Positions 55,719 to 64,000 of a stretch of DNA of 64,000 nucleotides are shown piece by piece; position 1 is the first letter of the stretch, and each line of letters starts with the position of its first letter. The stretch is from assembly GCF_027213965.1 (NCBI RefSeq), contig NZ_JAPWGX010000003.1:558001-622000 (forward strand). The letters are read 5' to 3'. The stretch comes from Maritalea porphyrae (GTDB lineage Bacteria > Pseudomonadota > Alphaproteobacteria > Rhizobiales > Devosiaceae). The notes under the pieces were generated by a model. It was not told the origin of the DNA. It searched no databases and saw nothing but the letters and a program-made list of their open reading frames with translations. The position numbers and the translations under genes are program-made.

Positions 55719-57869
55719 TCACTTGATCGTAATCGTGATCTTCAACTCTTCGTCTAGCTCGAGTCCGAACTCCGCCTCATCCGGGACAATCCAAGCCAAC
55801 TCGGTACTTTTGGGGTCTCGAACCAGCTTTACATTTCCGAGTTCTACGCCGGCGCGGAAGTTTTTCGGGTTAATGCTGGTGTTTGGCTCAAGCTCAATCA
55901 CAAAGCGATAACCAGGAATTGGAAAGAATGCGTCGCTCTTTTCAACGATAAGGTCGCCAAATTTTAATCTATCAAGAAAAGCGGTTCGGCGAACACGTGC
56001 CACCTCAATCGCCTCTTCATTGGCCCAGTAGATGCGGCTTTTTGCCAAAAAATCGGCGTAGGCCTCATGTGTGGCGAGCTGGGCGGCCATGTAATCGCGC
56101 AAAGGACCACCTTCAATCAGTTCTGCTGCCGCTTTTTTCATTGCTTCTTTGGTCAATTCTTTCGCGACGCTAATTCCAATGTCCCGGCCAATACTCGTAA
56201 CGAGCGCCCCTATGCCCCTTTTTCCAGTTGCTTTGCCAAATTCTTCAGCCGCTTTGAGTACCTTCTCTTCTGATTTAGCGATTTTGCTTGCGATGCGGTC
56301 CGGCAAGCTGAAATTTCCATTGACCAAGTCTTGGGGGCGACGAAAGCTCTTATATACATCTGCGCCAAACTTGGCGGCTTCGTGTTCTAAGGCTGCTTTG
56401 TTTAGTTTGGCATAACTGCCGGAAGTGCGAAATGGCGTTGATATCGCCTCTTTATATATTTGATTTAGTGCAGCCTCCTTACCTTGCTCGTCCCACCAAG
56501 ATTGCTCGTTTTCTTCGTTGCCTTTTTTCTGTGGGATCACTGCAATATCTCGGCCAATACCACTCGCGTCATAATAGGTCGGGCCAGAAATCAGGTTTCC
56601 AGCGAGTTGGCCTGTGGCTTCTGCTAATACGCCCGTAGGACCACCTTTTGCCGCCAACGCCAAATTCAATGCCGAGGAGTGTAATTCTATTTGCGCTTGA
56701 ATGATGGTCGAAGCGATTCCAGATAGGGCGTGCCAATCTGCTTGATTAGAAGCCTCATTGACTGCTTTTTCGTGATGTTCTCGGGCGGCTAAACGCCTTT
56801 TGTCCAATTCGAAAGAGGCTTCGCGGCGACCTGCGATTTCTGCACTGAGAAAATAGACCTCCTCACGGAGTGCGTTTTGCTCATCGGCAGAAACCGGAAC
56901 CAGTCGGGCGTCCTTGCTTTGTATGGATTTGATCGCGCTACCATACCGCGATTTAACATCAACAAACTCAAGTGTCGCAGCGCTTAGTTCTTGTTCCACT
57001 GCGTCTAAGCTGGCTTTCACATTTTCCAATGTCGTTGTTAATTCAGAATCTGTCTCATGATAGGCTTTGATGTGGTCGGCTTGATCTTTTTGAGCACGCG
57101 CAAATGCATCAATATCGTCTTCTCCGGGCGGCAAATTGGCTTGCACTGCGTCAAGTATTTTCACATTGATCGTTTGCAGTTTCTGAGTGCTTTTGATTAT
57201 GAATTCACGGCGTGCAGTAAGAATGTCATCGACGCGTGTTTGTACACTTTTGTAATATGCCTTGCTTTCCGCATATCGTTTTTTAGCCGTGTCCAACTTT
57301 TTGGTTGCCCTTTGCAAAGCGATGTCTTGGTTGGCACGTGATATTTCAACACTCGTGACCGTAAACCACGGCTTAGGAGGTGGAAACCTTGTGCTTGCGG
57401 ACATGCGCGTGGCTTCTTGGGATGGATTTTTTCCTTCTGCTCGCATTTGCGCCAAATAGGGGGAGGGAATGTGCATTTCATTTTCGACAAAAAGAGCGCC
57501 AGCAATGTTCAAACTTACAACGAAGTTCGTGTAGGTTTCTGCTATGCCTTCAACCGCCAAGGCTTCTCGATATTTGCTAAGATTTGGGACTGTTTTTCGG
57601 GTGCGCCAAAGCTCTAATTCAGATTTGAGCCGTTCAATGTGCGAAGCAAGCATTTCTGCTTGTCCTGGAAAAGTTATTCTTGCCGCGGCTTGGTCGTCCT
57701 TTTGCGCAATGCAAAGCTTATATTCTGTGAGTTTGACAATCAGCGCGCGATGTTCTTCGCCACTGGTGGGTAAATTAGTGGGGTCAAATTTGGGAAGTGT
57801 ACAATCGTCTGCAAGGGCGTTGAGGGTCGCGCCTGCGAACATTATTGCAGCAATTGCTAATTTCCACAT
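55719..57869 (-). CDS. Exported coiled-coil protein of unknown function
   Basis: A 716-residue protein I do not recognise. The signal peptide is WKLAIAAIMFAGATLNALA with likely cleavage before DDC (Cys23). Long charged helical stretches follow (about 60-135 and 165-380, with heptad-like spacing), a Gly/Ala-rich segment near 400-430 (LALAAKGGPTGVLAEATGQL), more helix to about 620, and a beta-rich C-terminal ~100 residues (YRFVIELEPNTSINPKNFRA...) ending in an acidic ELDEELKITITIK. The ATG at 57869 has AGGTGG 6 bases upstream; a GTG three codons earlier overlaps that site. It is monocistronic, downstream of nothing on its strand. Confidence 0.75.
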   Translation of the reverse strand: MWKLAIAAIMFAGATLNALADDCTLPKFDPTNLPTSGEEHRALIVKLTEYKLCIAQKDDQAAARITFPGQAEMLASHIERLKSELELWRTRKTVPNLSKYREALAVEGIAETYTNFVVSLNIAGALFVENEMHIPSPYLAQMRAEGKNPSQEATRMSASTRFPPPKPWFTVTSVEISRANQDIALQRATKKLDTAKKRYAESKAYYKSVQTRVDDILTARREFIIKSTQKLQTINVKILDAVQANLPPGEDDIDAFARAQKDQADHIKAYHETDSELTTTLENVKASLDAVEQELSAATLEFVDVKSRYGSAIKSIQSKDARLVPVSADEQNALREEVYFLSAEIAGRREASFELDKRRLAAREHHEKAVNEASNQADWHALSGIASTIIQAQIELHSSALNLALAAKGGPTGVLAEATGQLAGNLISGPTYYDASGIGRDIAVIPQKKGNEENEQSWWDEQGKEAALNQIYKEAISTPFRTSGSYAKLNKAALEHEAAKFGADVYKSFRRPQDLVNGNFSLPDRIASKIAKSEEKVLKAAEEFGKATGKRGIGALVTSIGRDIGISVAKELTKEAMKKAAAELIEGGPLRDYMAAQLATHEAYADFLAKSRIYWANEEAIEVARVRRTAFLDRLKFGDLIVEKSDAFFPIPGYRFVIELEPNTSINPKNFRAGVELGNVKLVRDPKSTELAWIVPDEAEFGLELDEELKITITIK

Positions 57870-58149
57870 TGGTTCCACCTTGTCTCAGCATATTGATTTT
57901 TGAGTGTACTCCGAACGCAACGAATGTAGGCATGTTAGCCCATAGGTCCTGAAACTACCAATCAGCATTGAAAACATTTGGATCAATCGGAAAGCGTGGG
58001 CTTTAAACCTGAGCAAACGGCATGAATGAAATGTTTATCGCCGTGCGGGATGAAGGCGCCCTTGATAAATGTCAAGTTTTAGATATCTTGCAATCGATAA
58101 TCTCATCTACTGTTGTACATAAATTTCTAACGAAAGCGAAAAAACAATA

Positions 58150-58470
58150 ATGACATTTTCGAATAGGACAAAACGAACCGCAGCGGCATTTGTCGCAGCG
58201 GTGATAGTAAGCGTTGGCAGCTCAGGCATTGCACAGGCAGCGCCATATTACTTTCAAGACCAAAATAGTAACCCGCAAGCACTTTACACCAATCCAAGTT
58301 GTGATGGGGAAACCGATAGCTGTATTGGTTTCGGCACGAAATGCGGTGTTGATATGTACTACAGCAAGTATTCTCAGCAGAGAGCGCTCGAAATGTGGAA
58401 GTACAAAGGCTACATCAAAATCCGGCAGAACTCCGGCGGTCATGAGGTGGTTTGTGAGCTAATCCGCTAA
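58150..58470 (+). CDS. Small exported four-cysteine protein of unknown function
   Basis: A 106-residue protein with a signal peptide cleaved near AQA|APYY (30/31). The mature part of about 76 residues has Cys at 51, 58, 65 and 102, the first three exactly seven residues apart, suggesting two disulfides in the periplasm or outside. Aromatic residues are frequent (YYF, MYYSKY, MWKYKGYI). No family recognised. The ribosome-binding site is weak. Its last 12 bases overlap the end of the convergent moeA, which supports caution about the exact stop, although the frame is clean. The 280-base gap before it, divergent from the 716-residue gene, shows no other gene. Confidence 0.6.
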   Translation: MTFSNRTKRTAAAFVAAVIVSVGSSGIAQAAPYYFQDQNSNPQALYTNPSCDGETDSCIGFGTKCGVDMYYSKYSQQRALEMWKYKGYIKIRQNSGGHEVVCELIR

Positions 58471-59700
58471 CGCGGATTTTTTCATCCAACCGCCCGCCCA
58501 GGGCATCACCAACACATCCACCATCTCACCAACCCTTTTGCTTTCTTCAAGCGGCTTTTGCACCACGAAACAATCGCTTGCAGAGAGCGAGGTGAGGTGG
58601 GCGCTGTCGGATTGCATGTGTGGGTCAACGCCTAGGCTGCCGTTGGCATTTTGGGTTAGCTTTGCACGGCGATAGTGTTGACGCGGGCCGTTGCTTGCCA
58701 TATCGGCGGTGAGCGGTAATTGGGTGATCATGTGATCTGGAGATTGGCCCAGTTTGGCTTTGATGGCGGGCACCACAAACACGGTGCCTGTAACCAAGGC
58801 TGAAACCGGATTGCCGGGCAGGCCAAAAATGGTGGTTTTGCCTTTAGTGCCAAACATCAGCGGTTTGCCGGGGCGCACCGCGATTTTCCAAAAACTGAGT
58901 TCAACGCCCAATTCTTCTAACACTTCTTTGACATAGTCGCGATCGCCCACGCTTGCGCCGCCTGTGGTGACCAAAACGTCTGGTTTTTCATCCAACATGC
59001 GTTTCAGTTCATTTTTCAGCGTCTGCCGATCATCTTTGATAATGCCGCCATCTTTCACCTCTGCACCAAAATGGGCGAACAAAGGCGTTAGGCCAAAACC
59101 GTTGGAGGCAATGATCTGATCTTTTTCTAGCGTTGATCCCGGGGGCACCAATTCGTCGCCGGTTGCCACCAAAGTCAGTTTAGGCGCTTTGCGCACTTGC
59201 AGCGTTGCATGGTTGGCGGCCGCTGCCAGTGCCAAGTGGAACGGCGATAGTTTGGTGTCCATACTAATCAGAACATCGCCCAAAGCAAAGTCGTTGCCCT
59301 TATCGCGCACATTTTGCCCCGCAACCACATCATCCTCTAGGGTGATGATGTCACCATCGCGGCTAATTTTTTCCTGCATGATCACCGCGTTGGCGCCTTT
59401 TGGCATTGGCGCGCCGGTGTAAATGCGGGTGCATTGCCCTGCGGTCAAGGTGCCTTCGAACGCCTCGCCCGCAGCAGATACGCCGATCACATCAAGTTGT
59501 GTGCCTTTGGCGCCCGCTTTGGCGTTGAGGGCATAACCATCCATGGCGCTGCCATCAAACGGGGGCTGATCGAACACGGCGGCAATGTCGTGGGCCAGAA
59601 TTCTGCCATTTGCCTTGGCCAACGGCACCACTTCATTGTTCGTTTGTGAAATGGCGTCAATGATGGTTTTAAGCGCGTCAGCGACAGGCAAAAGGTTCAT
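58459..59700 (-). CDS. moeA: Molybdopterin molybdenumtransferase
   Basis: A 413-residue MoeA. It has the N-terminal AKANGRILAHDIAAVFDQPPFDGSAMDGYAL motif (split), RIYTGAPMPKGANAVIMQE, the MPT/Mo-binding VTTGGASVGDRDYVKEVL near 255 and GLPGNPVSALV near 305. It inserts molybdate into adenylylated molybdopterin in the cytoplasm. It follows moaC by 3 bases, and in relatives lexA comes next; here about 7 kb intervenes. Confidence 0.96.
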   Translation of the reverse strand: MNLLPVADALKTIIDAISQTNNEVVPLAKANGRILAHDIAAVFDQPPFDGSAMDGYALNAKAGAKGTQLDVIGVSAAGEAFEGTLTAGQCTRIYTGAPMPKGANAVIMQEKISRDGDIITLEDDVVAGQNVRDKGNDFALGDVLISMDTKLSPFHLALAAAANHATLQVRKAPKLTLVATGDELVPPGSTLEKDQIIASNGFGLTPLFAHFGAEVKDGGIIKDDRQTLKNELKRMLDEKPDVLVTTGGASVGDRDYVKEVLEELGVELSFWKIAVRPGKPLMFGTKGKTTIFGLPGNPVSALVTGTVFVVPAIKAKLGQSPDHMITQLPLTADMASNGPRQHYRRAKLTQNANGSLGVDPHMQSDSAHLTSLSASDCFVVQKPLEESKRVGEMVDVLVMPWAGGWMKKSALAD

Positions 59701-59703
59701 ATT

Positions 59704-60183
59704 TTACTCGCGGTTGTAATCGCCGGACTTGCCGCCCGACTTTTGGTCCAATTGGGTTGGGCCGATCACCATGGATTTGTCCACCGCCTTGGCCATATCA
59801 TAAATAGTCAGCGCGGCAACGGACGCGGCGGCGAGCGCTTCCATTTCAACTCCCGTTTTGCCTTCAACGCGCACCAAGGCTTTGATATCAAAACTGTTTG
59901 TGTTGTCATCAGGCTCGATCGAGATTTCAATTTTCGTCAGCATGAGCGGATGGCAAAGCGGGATCATTTGCGACGTATTTTTCGCCGCCATAATGCCCGC
60001 AACCCGAGCAACGCCAAGCGCATCGCCTTTTTTCAGGTTGCCGCTTTTCACCGCTACAAATGCTGCTTCGCTCATGGAAATGCGAGATGTTGCAGTCGCC
60101 TGGCGTTGGGTGACATTCTTGTCGCCTACATCCACCATGTGGACTTCGCCATCATCGTTGATATGGGTGAGTTTGTCGGCCAT
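59704..60183 (-). CDS. moaC: Cyclic pyranopterin monophosphate synthase MoaC
   Basis: A 159-residue MoaC with HMVDVGDKNVTQRQATA at the start, the LIPLCHPLMLTK motif (here MIPLCHPLMLTK) near residue 75, VEGKTGVEMEALAAASVAAL and the terminal KSGGKSGDYNR. It converts the MoaA product to cPMP in molybdopterin synthesis. Its start directly follows the trpC stop. Confidence 0.97.
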   Translation of the reverse strand: MADKLTHINDDGEVHMVDVGDKNVTQRQATATSRISMSEAAFVAVKSGNLKKGDALGVARVAGIMAAKNTSQMIPLCHPLMLTKIEISIEPDDNTNSFDIKALVRVEGKTGVEMEALAAASVAALTIYDMAKAVDKSMVIGPTQLDQKSGGKSGDYNRE

Positions 60184-60990
60184 TTAAGCTGCCTCGTTGC
60201 CTGTTAGCAACAATCGTGTTGCAGCCGCAACGTCAGGTTGGCGCATCAGGCTTTCACCCACAAGGAAAGTGCCCACATTGGCTTTGTCCTCGAGCATTTG
60301 CACATCGTCAAATGTGAAAATGCCGCTTTCGCTGACCAGCAATCTATCGTCGGGCACGTTTTTCGCTAGTTCAATCGTGGTGTTTAAGCTGGTTTCAAAG
60401 GTCCGCAAATTGCGGTTGTTGATGCCGATCAGTTCGGCGTCTAATTTGAGCGCACGTTCGAGTTCTTCGGCGTCATGCACTTCAATCAGCGCGTCGATGT
60501 TCCAATATTTGGCCGCAGCGTTTAGATCTTCAGCCAGTTTGTCGTCTACCGCTGCCATAATGATCAAAATGCAATCAGCGCCCCATGCACGGGCCTCTGC
60601 CACCTGATAGGTGTCGTAAAGGAAATCTTTGCGCAAAACGGGCAGGAACGTTGCTGCCCGCGCTTCTTTGAGGAATGCAGGTGCGCCTTGAAACGAAGGG
60701 CCATCGGTAAGAACTGAAAGACAAGCCGCACCACCAACTTCATAGTCAGATGCGTGAGCGGCTGGGTTAAAATCCTCTCGGATCAAGCCTTTGGATGGGC
60801 TGGCTTTTTTAACTTCAGCGATCAGCGCATATTGGTCATTGTCGCGTTTGGCTTTTAAGGCGTTCAAAAAACCACGTGGCGCATCGGCGTTTCGGGCCAA
60901 TGTTTCAAGATCGCCAAACGGCAAATCGAGTTTGGCCGCCGCAATTTCTTCGCGTTTATAAGCTTCGATTTTCTTTAGAATATCGGTCAT
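60184..60990 (-). CDS. trpC: Indole-3-glycerol-phosphate synthase
   Basis: A 268-residue monofunctional TIM-barrel IGPS. It contains [19 protein letters not shown] with the catalytic Lys, [33 protein letters not shown], the [12 protein letters not shown] strand and LLVSESGIF. Tryptophan pathway step 4. Overlaps trpD by one base, in the trpEGDC-moaC-moeA run. Confidence 0.97.
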   Translation of the reverse strand: MTDILKKIEAYKREEIAAAKLDLPFGDLETLARNADAPRGFLNALKAKRDNDQYALIAEVKKASPSKGLIREDFNPAAHASDYEVGGAACLSVLTDGPSFQGAPAFLKEARAATFLPVLRKDFLYDTYQVAEARAWGADCILIIMAAVDDKLAEDLNAAAKYWNIDALIEVHDAEELERALKLDAELIGINNRNLRTFETSLNTTIELAKNVPDDRLLVSESGIFTFDDVQMLEDKANVGTFLVGESLMRQPDVAAATRLLLTGNEAA

Positions 60991-62009
60991 TATTTGGCCA
61001 CCTCGTTCGATACGCGAACTAAATCTTCAAGCTTGGCTTTTGCTGCGCCGCTATCAACTTGTTTTGCGGCAAGGTCTACACCAGCTTTGAGGGTGTCGAC
61101 TTTGTTTAAGATCAAAAAAGCCGCCGCTGCGTTGAGCAGCGCAATGTCGCGAAATGGGGAAAGTTTGCCATCAAACAGTTCGCGCATGGCCGCTGCGTTT
61201 TCTTGCGGTGTGCCACCCAAAATATCTTTTGTTTCAGCTAAAGGCAGTCCAGCATCTTTTGGGGAAATCTCAAACTCGGTGATTTTGCCGTCTTTAATCT
61301 GCACGACGGAGCTGGTGGTTGTCGTCGTCAATTCATCAAGACCATCATTGCCGAACACAACCCATGCGGATTTTGCGCCGTTTTTCAAAAGCGATTCTGC
61401 GACGGGGCGGACCCATTGTTTGTCGAAAACACCAAGCAGATAGTTTTTGACCCCAGCAGGGTTTGACTGAGGGCCGAGCAGGTTGAATATGGTGCGCACA
61501 CCCATTTCTTGGCGTGAAGGTCCCACAAAGCGCATGGCGGCATGGTGGTTGGGGGCAAACATAAAGCCAATGCCCGCGCGCTCGATGCAAGCGGCAATGC
61601 CTGCGGCGGGTAGATCGAGTTCTACGCCCAACGCCAATAGTGCTTCTGAGCTACCAGACTTTGACGAGAGGGCTTTGTTGCCGTGTTTGGCCACAGGGCA
61701 ACCTGCGGAAGCCACAATGATCGAAGCGGTGGTGGAAATATTGTAGGTGCCAACGCCATCGCCGCCAGTGCCTACAATATCGATGGCATTGGCAGGTGCG
61801 GCTACCGGGCTCATTTTTTCGCGCAGGATAGAAACGGCGCCGGCAATTTCTTCAACGGTTTCGCCTTTGACCCGCAACGCCATCAAAAAAGCGCCGATTT
61901 GGGATGGTGTGGCTTCGCCAGACATAATGATATTCATCACATCGCGCATTTGGTCGAATGACAAATCGTTGCTGTCGCCGAGGTAGTTGAGCGTTTCTTT
62001 GATGTTCAT
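60990..62009 (-). CDS. trpD: Anthranilate phosphoribosyltransferase
   Basis: A 339-residue TrpD. The PRPP-binding Gly-rich [20 protein letters not shown] is near residue 78. [22 protein letters not shown] and the [32 protein letters not shown] block (split) follow, with [12 protein letters not shown] downstream. It transfers phosphoribose to anthranilate. Overlaps trpG by 4 bases. Confidence 0.97.
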   Translation of the reverse strand: MNIKETLNYLGDSNDLSFDQMRDVMNIIMSGEATPSQIGAFLMALRVKGETVEEIAGAVSILREKMSPVAAPANAIDIVGTGGDGVGTYNISTTASIIVASAGCPVAKHGNKALSSKSGSSEALLALGVELDLPAAGIAACIERAGIGFMFAPNHHAAMRFVGPSRQEMGVRTIFNLLGPQSNPAGVKNYLLGVFDKQWVRPVAESLLKNGAKSAWVVFGNDGLDELTTTTTSSVVQIKDGKITEFEISPKDAGLPLAETKDILGGTPQENAAAMRELFDGKLSPFRDIALLNAAAAFLILNKVDTLKAGVDLAAKQVDSGAAKAKLEDLVRVSNEVAK

Positions 62010-62620
62010 GATGCGCTCCGGGGATTGGCCGCGTTAAACGCGTTGGCGATATCGATGAAATTTTGCACCATTTGGGTGCCGCTTTCGCTTGCTATGCTTT
62101 CAGGGTGAAATTGAACGGAATGCAATGGCAGCGTTTTGTGGGCGATGCCCATGATCATGCCGTCGTCAGAAGTTGCCGTAACTTCCAGTTCGCTTGGCAT
62201 ACTATTGGGGTCAATGGTCAAGGAATGATAACGGGTAGCGGTGATGCCGTCCTTGTTCAACCCCTTGAACACGCTCTTGCCCTGATGGCGAATGGTTGAG
62301 GTTTTGCCGTGCATCAATGCTGAAGCGCGCACCACGTCTGCTCCGAAAGCTTCGCCGATGGATTGATGGCCAAGGCAGACACCAAACATTGGGATTTCAT
62401 TCTTAAAACGTTCGACCATGGGCACGCAAATGCCAGCTTCTTTTGGGGTCTTGGGGCCGGGCGAAATCACAATGGCGTCTGGCGCCATCTTTTCGATTTC
62501 TTGAATGGTGATTTTGTCGTTACGCACAACTTCCATTTCTACATTTTCTAGTGCACCAATTAGGTGAACCAGATTGTAGGTGAAGCTGTCATAATTATCG
62601 ATCACGAGCAGTTTGGTCAT
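62006..62620 (-). CDS. trpG: Anthranilate synthase component II (glutamine amidotransferase)
   Basis: A 204-residue class I amidotransferase. It starts LLVIDNYDSFTYNLVHLIGAL, with the oxyanion SPGPKTPKEAG, the nucleophile Cys in MFGVCLGHQSIGEAF near residue 80, and the His-Glu pair in VQFHPESIAS. It feeds ammonia to TrpE. Overlaps trpE by 4 bases. A separate TrpG is present, not the TrpEG fusion of some rhizobia. Confidence 0.97.
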   Translation of the reverse strand: MTKLLVIDNYDSFTYNLVHLIGALENVEMEVVRNDKITIQEIEKMAPDAIVISPGPKTPKEAGICVPMVERFKNEIPMFGVCLGHQSIGEAFGADVVRASALMHGKTSTIRHQGKSVFKGLNKDGITATRYHSLTIDPNSMPSELEVTATSDDGMIMGIAHKTLPLHSVQFHPESIASESGTQMVQNFIDIANAFNAANPRSAS

Positions 62621-64000
62621 TGGCCCATCTCCGGCTCATCAGCATAGCGCAATGCTTCTTGCGCGGCACTTGTGAGTGCTCTGGCTTTGTTCTCGCATTC
62701 AAGCTGTTCAAGCTCGGCCCTGCTGTCGGCAACAATACCTGCGCCGGCTTGCACATGGATTTTCCCGTCTTTGATCACGGCGGTGCGCAACACAATACAG
62801 GTGTCCATCCAACCGTCAGCACTGAAGTAGCCCACGCAGCCCGCGTAAATGCCACGGCGGTGCTTTTCCAGCTCGTCGATGATTTCCATGGCCCGCACTT
62901 TGGGGGCGCCAGAAACCGTACCAGCGGGGAAACCGCCGGCTAGCGCATCAATGTTATCAAGGCCTGCCTTTAGCTTACCTTCAACATTCGAGACAATGTG
63001 CATCACGTGGCTGTAATACTCGAGGAAATAGCTGTCAGTGACTTCTACAGTGCCAATTTCAGAAACGCGCCCCACGTCATTGCGGCCCAAATCGAGCAGC
63101 ATCAAGTGTTCTGCCAATTCTTTTGGATCAGAAAGTAATTCATCAGCCATTTCGCGATCGCGTTCTGGCGTTGCGCCGCGTTTGCGGGTGCCAGCGATTG
63201 GGCGAATGGAGACCTTTTGGTCTTGCACCCGCACCAAAATCTCTGGGCTTGAACCTGCGATAGCAAAATCAGCAAAATCCAAGAAGTACATATAAGGACT
63301 TGGGTTGGTGCGTCGAAGGGCGCGATAAAAAGCGACCGGGGGCAAGGTGAAGTCTGCAGTGAACCGCTGACTCAAAACAACCTGAAACACATCGCCAGCG
63401 CGAATATATTCCTTCGCTGTATCCACCATGCCAGCGAATTGTTCTTTTGTGGTGTTGCTTTCAAACTGAATGTTTGCTGTGTCAATTCGTTCTTTGGCCA
63501 GCGGTGCGGTGTTGGACAGTCTAGAGATTGCACCATCAAGACGCTCATGTGCAGCATCATATGCTTGGTCTGCGCTAACACCTTCTTTTGGACGTACCGG
63601 CGTTGCGAAATAAAGCTCGTCTTTGATGGTATCGAACACCGCCAAAAGAGAAGGGCGCATCAATAGGGCATCTGGTGCACCAATTGTGTCTTCGTTTTCA
63701 TCAGGCAAGTCTTCGATCTCGCGCACCATGTCGTACCCAAGATAGCCGAATATGCCCGCTGACATAGGCGGCAGGTCTTGCGGTATTTCAAGGGCTGAGC
63801 ATTTGAGCAGTGAACGCAGCTCATCAAGGGGTGCGTCAGGCAAGGGCTCAAAACTGTCGGGCTCGAACTGTGGGTTTAAATTAACCGAGGCTTTGCCGCG
63901 CTGAATCTTGAACAACAGATCAGGTTCTAGCCCGATCATGGAGTAACGACCGCGTGTCGCACCACCATGAACGGATTCGAGTAGAAATGTGTTTTTGCGT
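62617..64000 (-). CDS. trpE: Anthranilate synthase component I, 5' end beyond the window
   Basis: At least 460 residues are visible; the start lies past base 64000. The chorismate-binding core has IAGTRKRGATPERDREMADELL, LLDLGRNDVGRVSEIGTVEV, YYSHVMHIVSNVEG, FPAGTVSGAPKVRAMEIIDELE and GCVGYFSADGWMDTC. An ATG at 63939 is not the start: the frame stays open to the window edge and encodes FLLESVHGGATRGRYS before it, the conserved tryptophan-feedback-type N-terminal block. Catalyses the first step of tryptophan synthesis. Confidence 0.96.
   Translation of the reverse strand, partial: RKNTFLLESVHGGATRGRYSMIGLEPDLLFKIQRGKASVNLNPQFEPDSFEPLPDAPLDELRSLLKCSALEIPQDLPPMSAGIFGYLGYDMVREIEDLPDENEDTIGAPDALLMRPSLLAVFDTIKDELYFATPVRPKEGVSADQAYDAAHERLDGAISRLSNTAPLAKERIDTANIQFESNTTKEQFAGMVDTAKEYIRAGDVFQVVLSQRFTADFTLPPVAFYRALRRTNPSPYMYFLDFADFAIAGSSPEILVRVQDQKVSIRPIAGTRKRGATPERDREMADELLSDPKELAEHLMLLDLGRNDVGRVSEIGTVEVTDSYFLEYYSHVMHIVSNVEGKLKAGLDNIDALAGGFPAGTVSGAPKVRAMEIIDELEKHRRGIYAGCVGYFSADGWMDTCIVLRTAVIKDGKIHVQAGAGIVADSRAELEQLECENKARALTSAAQEALRYADEPEMGQ

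Noticed and set aside
63937-63939. ATG as the start of trpE
   Set aside because: The frame remains open to the window edge and encodes conserved TrpE residues upstream, so the gene is simply cut off.

Overview
The window is a chromosomal core segment of an alphaproteobacterium, most likely a marine or low-GC member of the Hyphomicrobiales (Rhizobiales). The evidence is gene order: clpP-clpX-lon-hup, an uninterrupted nuoA-N operon followed by birA-rnj-DUF1467-proS-lolC-lolD-dnaE, then rpsB-tsf-pyrH-frr-uppS-cdsA-rseP-bamA-lpxD-fabZ-lpxA-lpxI-lpxB, and on the other strand gltA, gltX, lexA, moeA, moaC, trpC, trpD, trpG and trpE. This is the usual alphaproteobacterial arrangement. Genus-level placement is not possible from the sequence alone; coding regions favour TTG leucine codons and only moderate GC.

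Layout. 1-5.2 kb: protein quality control (ClpP tail, ClpX, Lon), HU and two tRNAs (Val-TAC, Asp-GTC). 5.4-6.4 kb: a small outer-membrane beta-barrel protein and a VOC/glyoxalase-fold protein. 6.8-21.8 kb: complete 14-subunit respiratory complex I operon with one extra 64-residue membrane protein between nuoE and nuoF. 21.8-28.3 kb: biotin ligase, RNase J, a DUF1467 protein, prolyl-tRNA synthetase and the LolCD lipoprotein-release ABC transporter; the 362-base gap before proS holds what looks like a structured RNA on the minus strand. 28.4-32.1 kb: an SOS-type promoter, a tiny membrane-peptide gene and dnaE1. 32.3-45.2 kb: translation factors, UMP kinase, undecaprenyl and CDP-diacylglycerol synthesis, the RseP protease, BamA, and the lipid A genes. 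45.2-51.3 kb: citrate synthase, glutamyl-tRNA synthetase, ComEC and LexA.

51.3-58.5 kb is the only accessory-looking stretch. It lies between lexA and moeA, which are normally close neighbours, and holds a 15-codon leader-like ORF, a DUF1127 protein, a SitABCD manganese/iron importer preceded by two palindromic operator candidates, a 716-residue exported protein of unknown function and a 106-residue exported four-cysteine protein. 58.5-64 kb returns to core genes: molybdopterin (moeA, moaC) and tryptophan biosynthesis, with trpE running off the right end.

The most interesting signal is at 28.38-28.54 kb. A good -35/-10 promoter carries two LexA-like boxes in the same geometry as the two perfect boxes at lexA in this window, and drives a 32-residue single-membrane-span peptide directly upstream of dnaE1. 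I interpret it as a SidA-type SOS division-inhibitor peptide. Other points of note are the minus-strand structured RNA near 24.6 kb, and the same ~64-residue helix-hairpin-helix module appended to both NuoE and ribosomal protein S2. No CRISPR array, insertion sequence, prophage gene or rRNA was seen.
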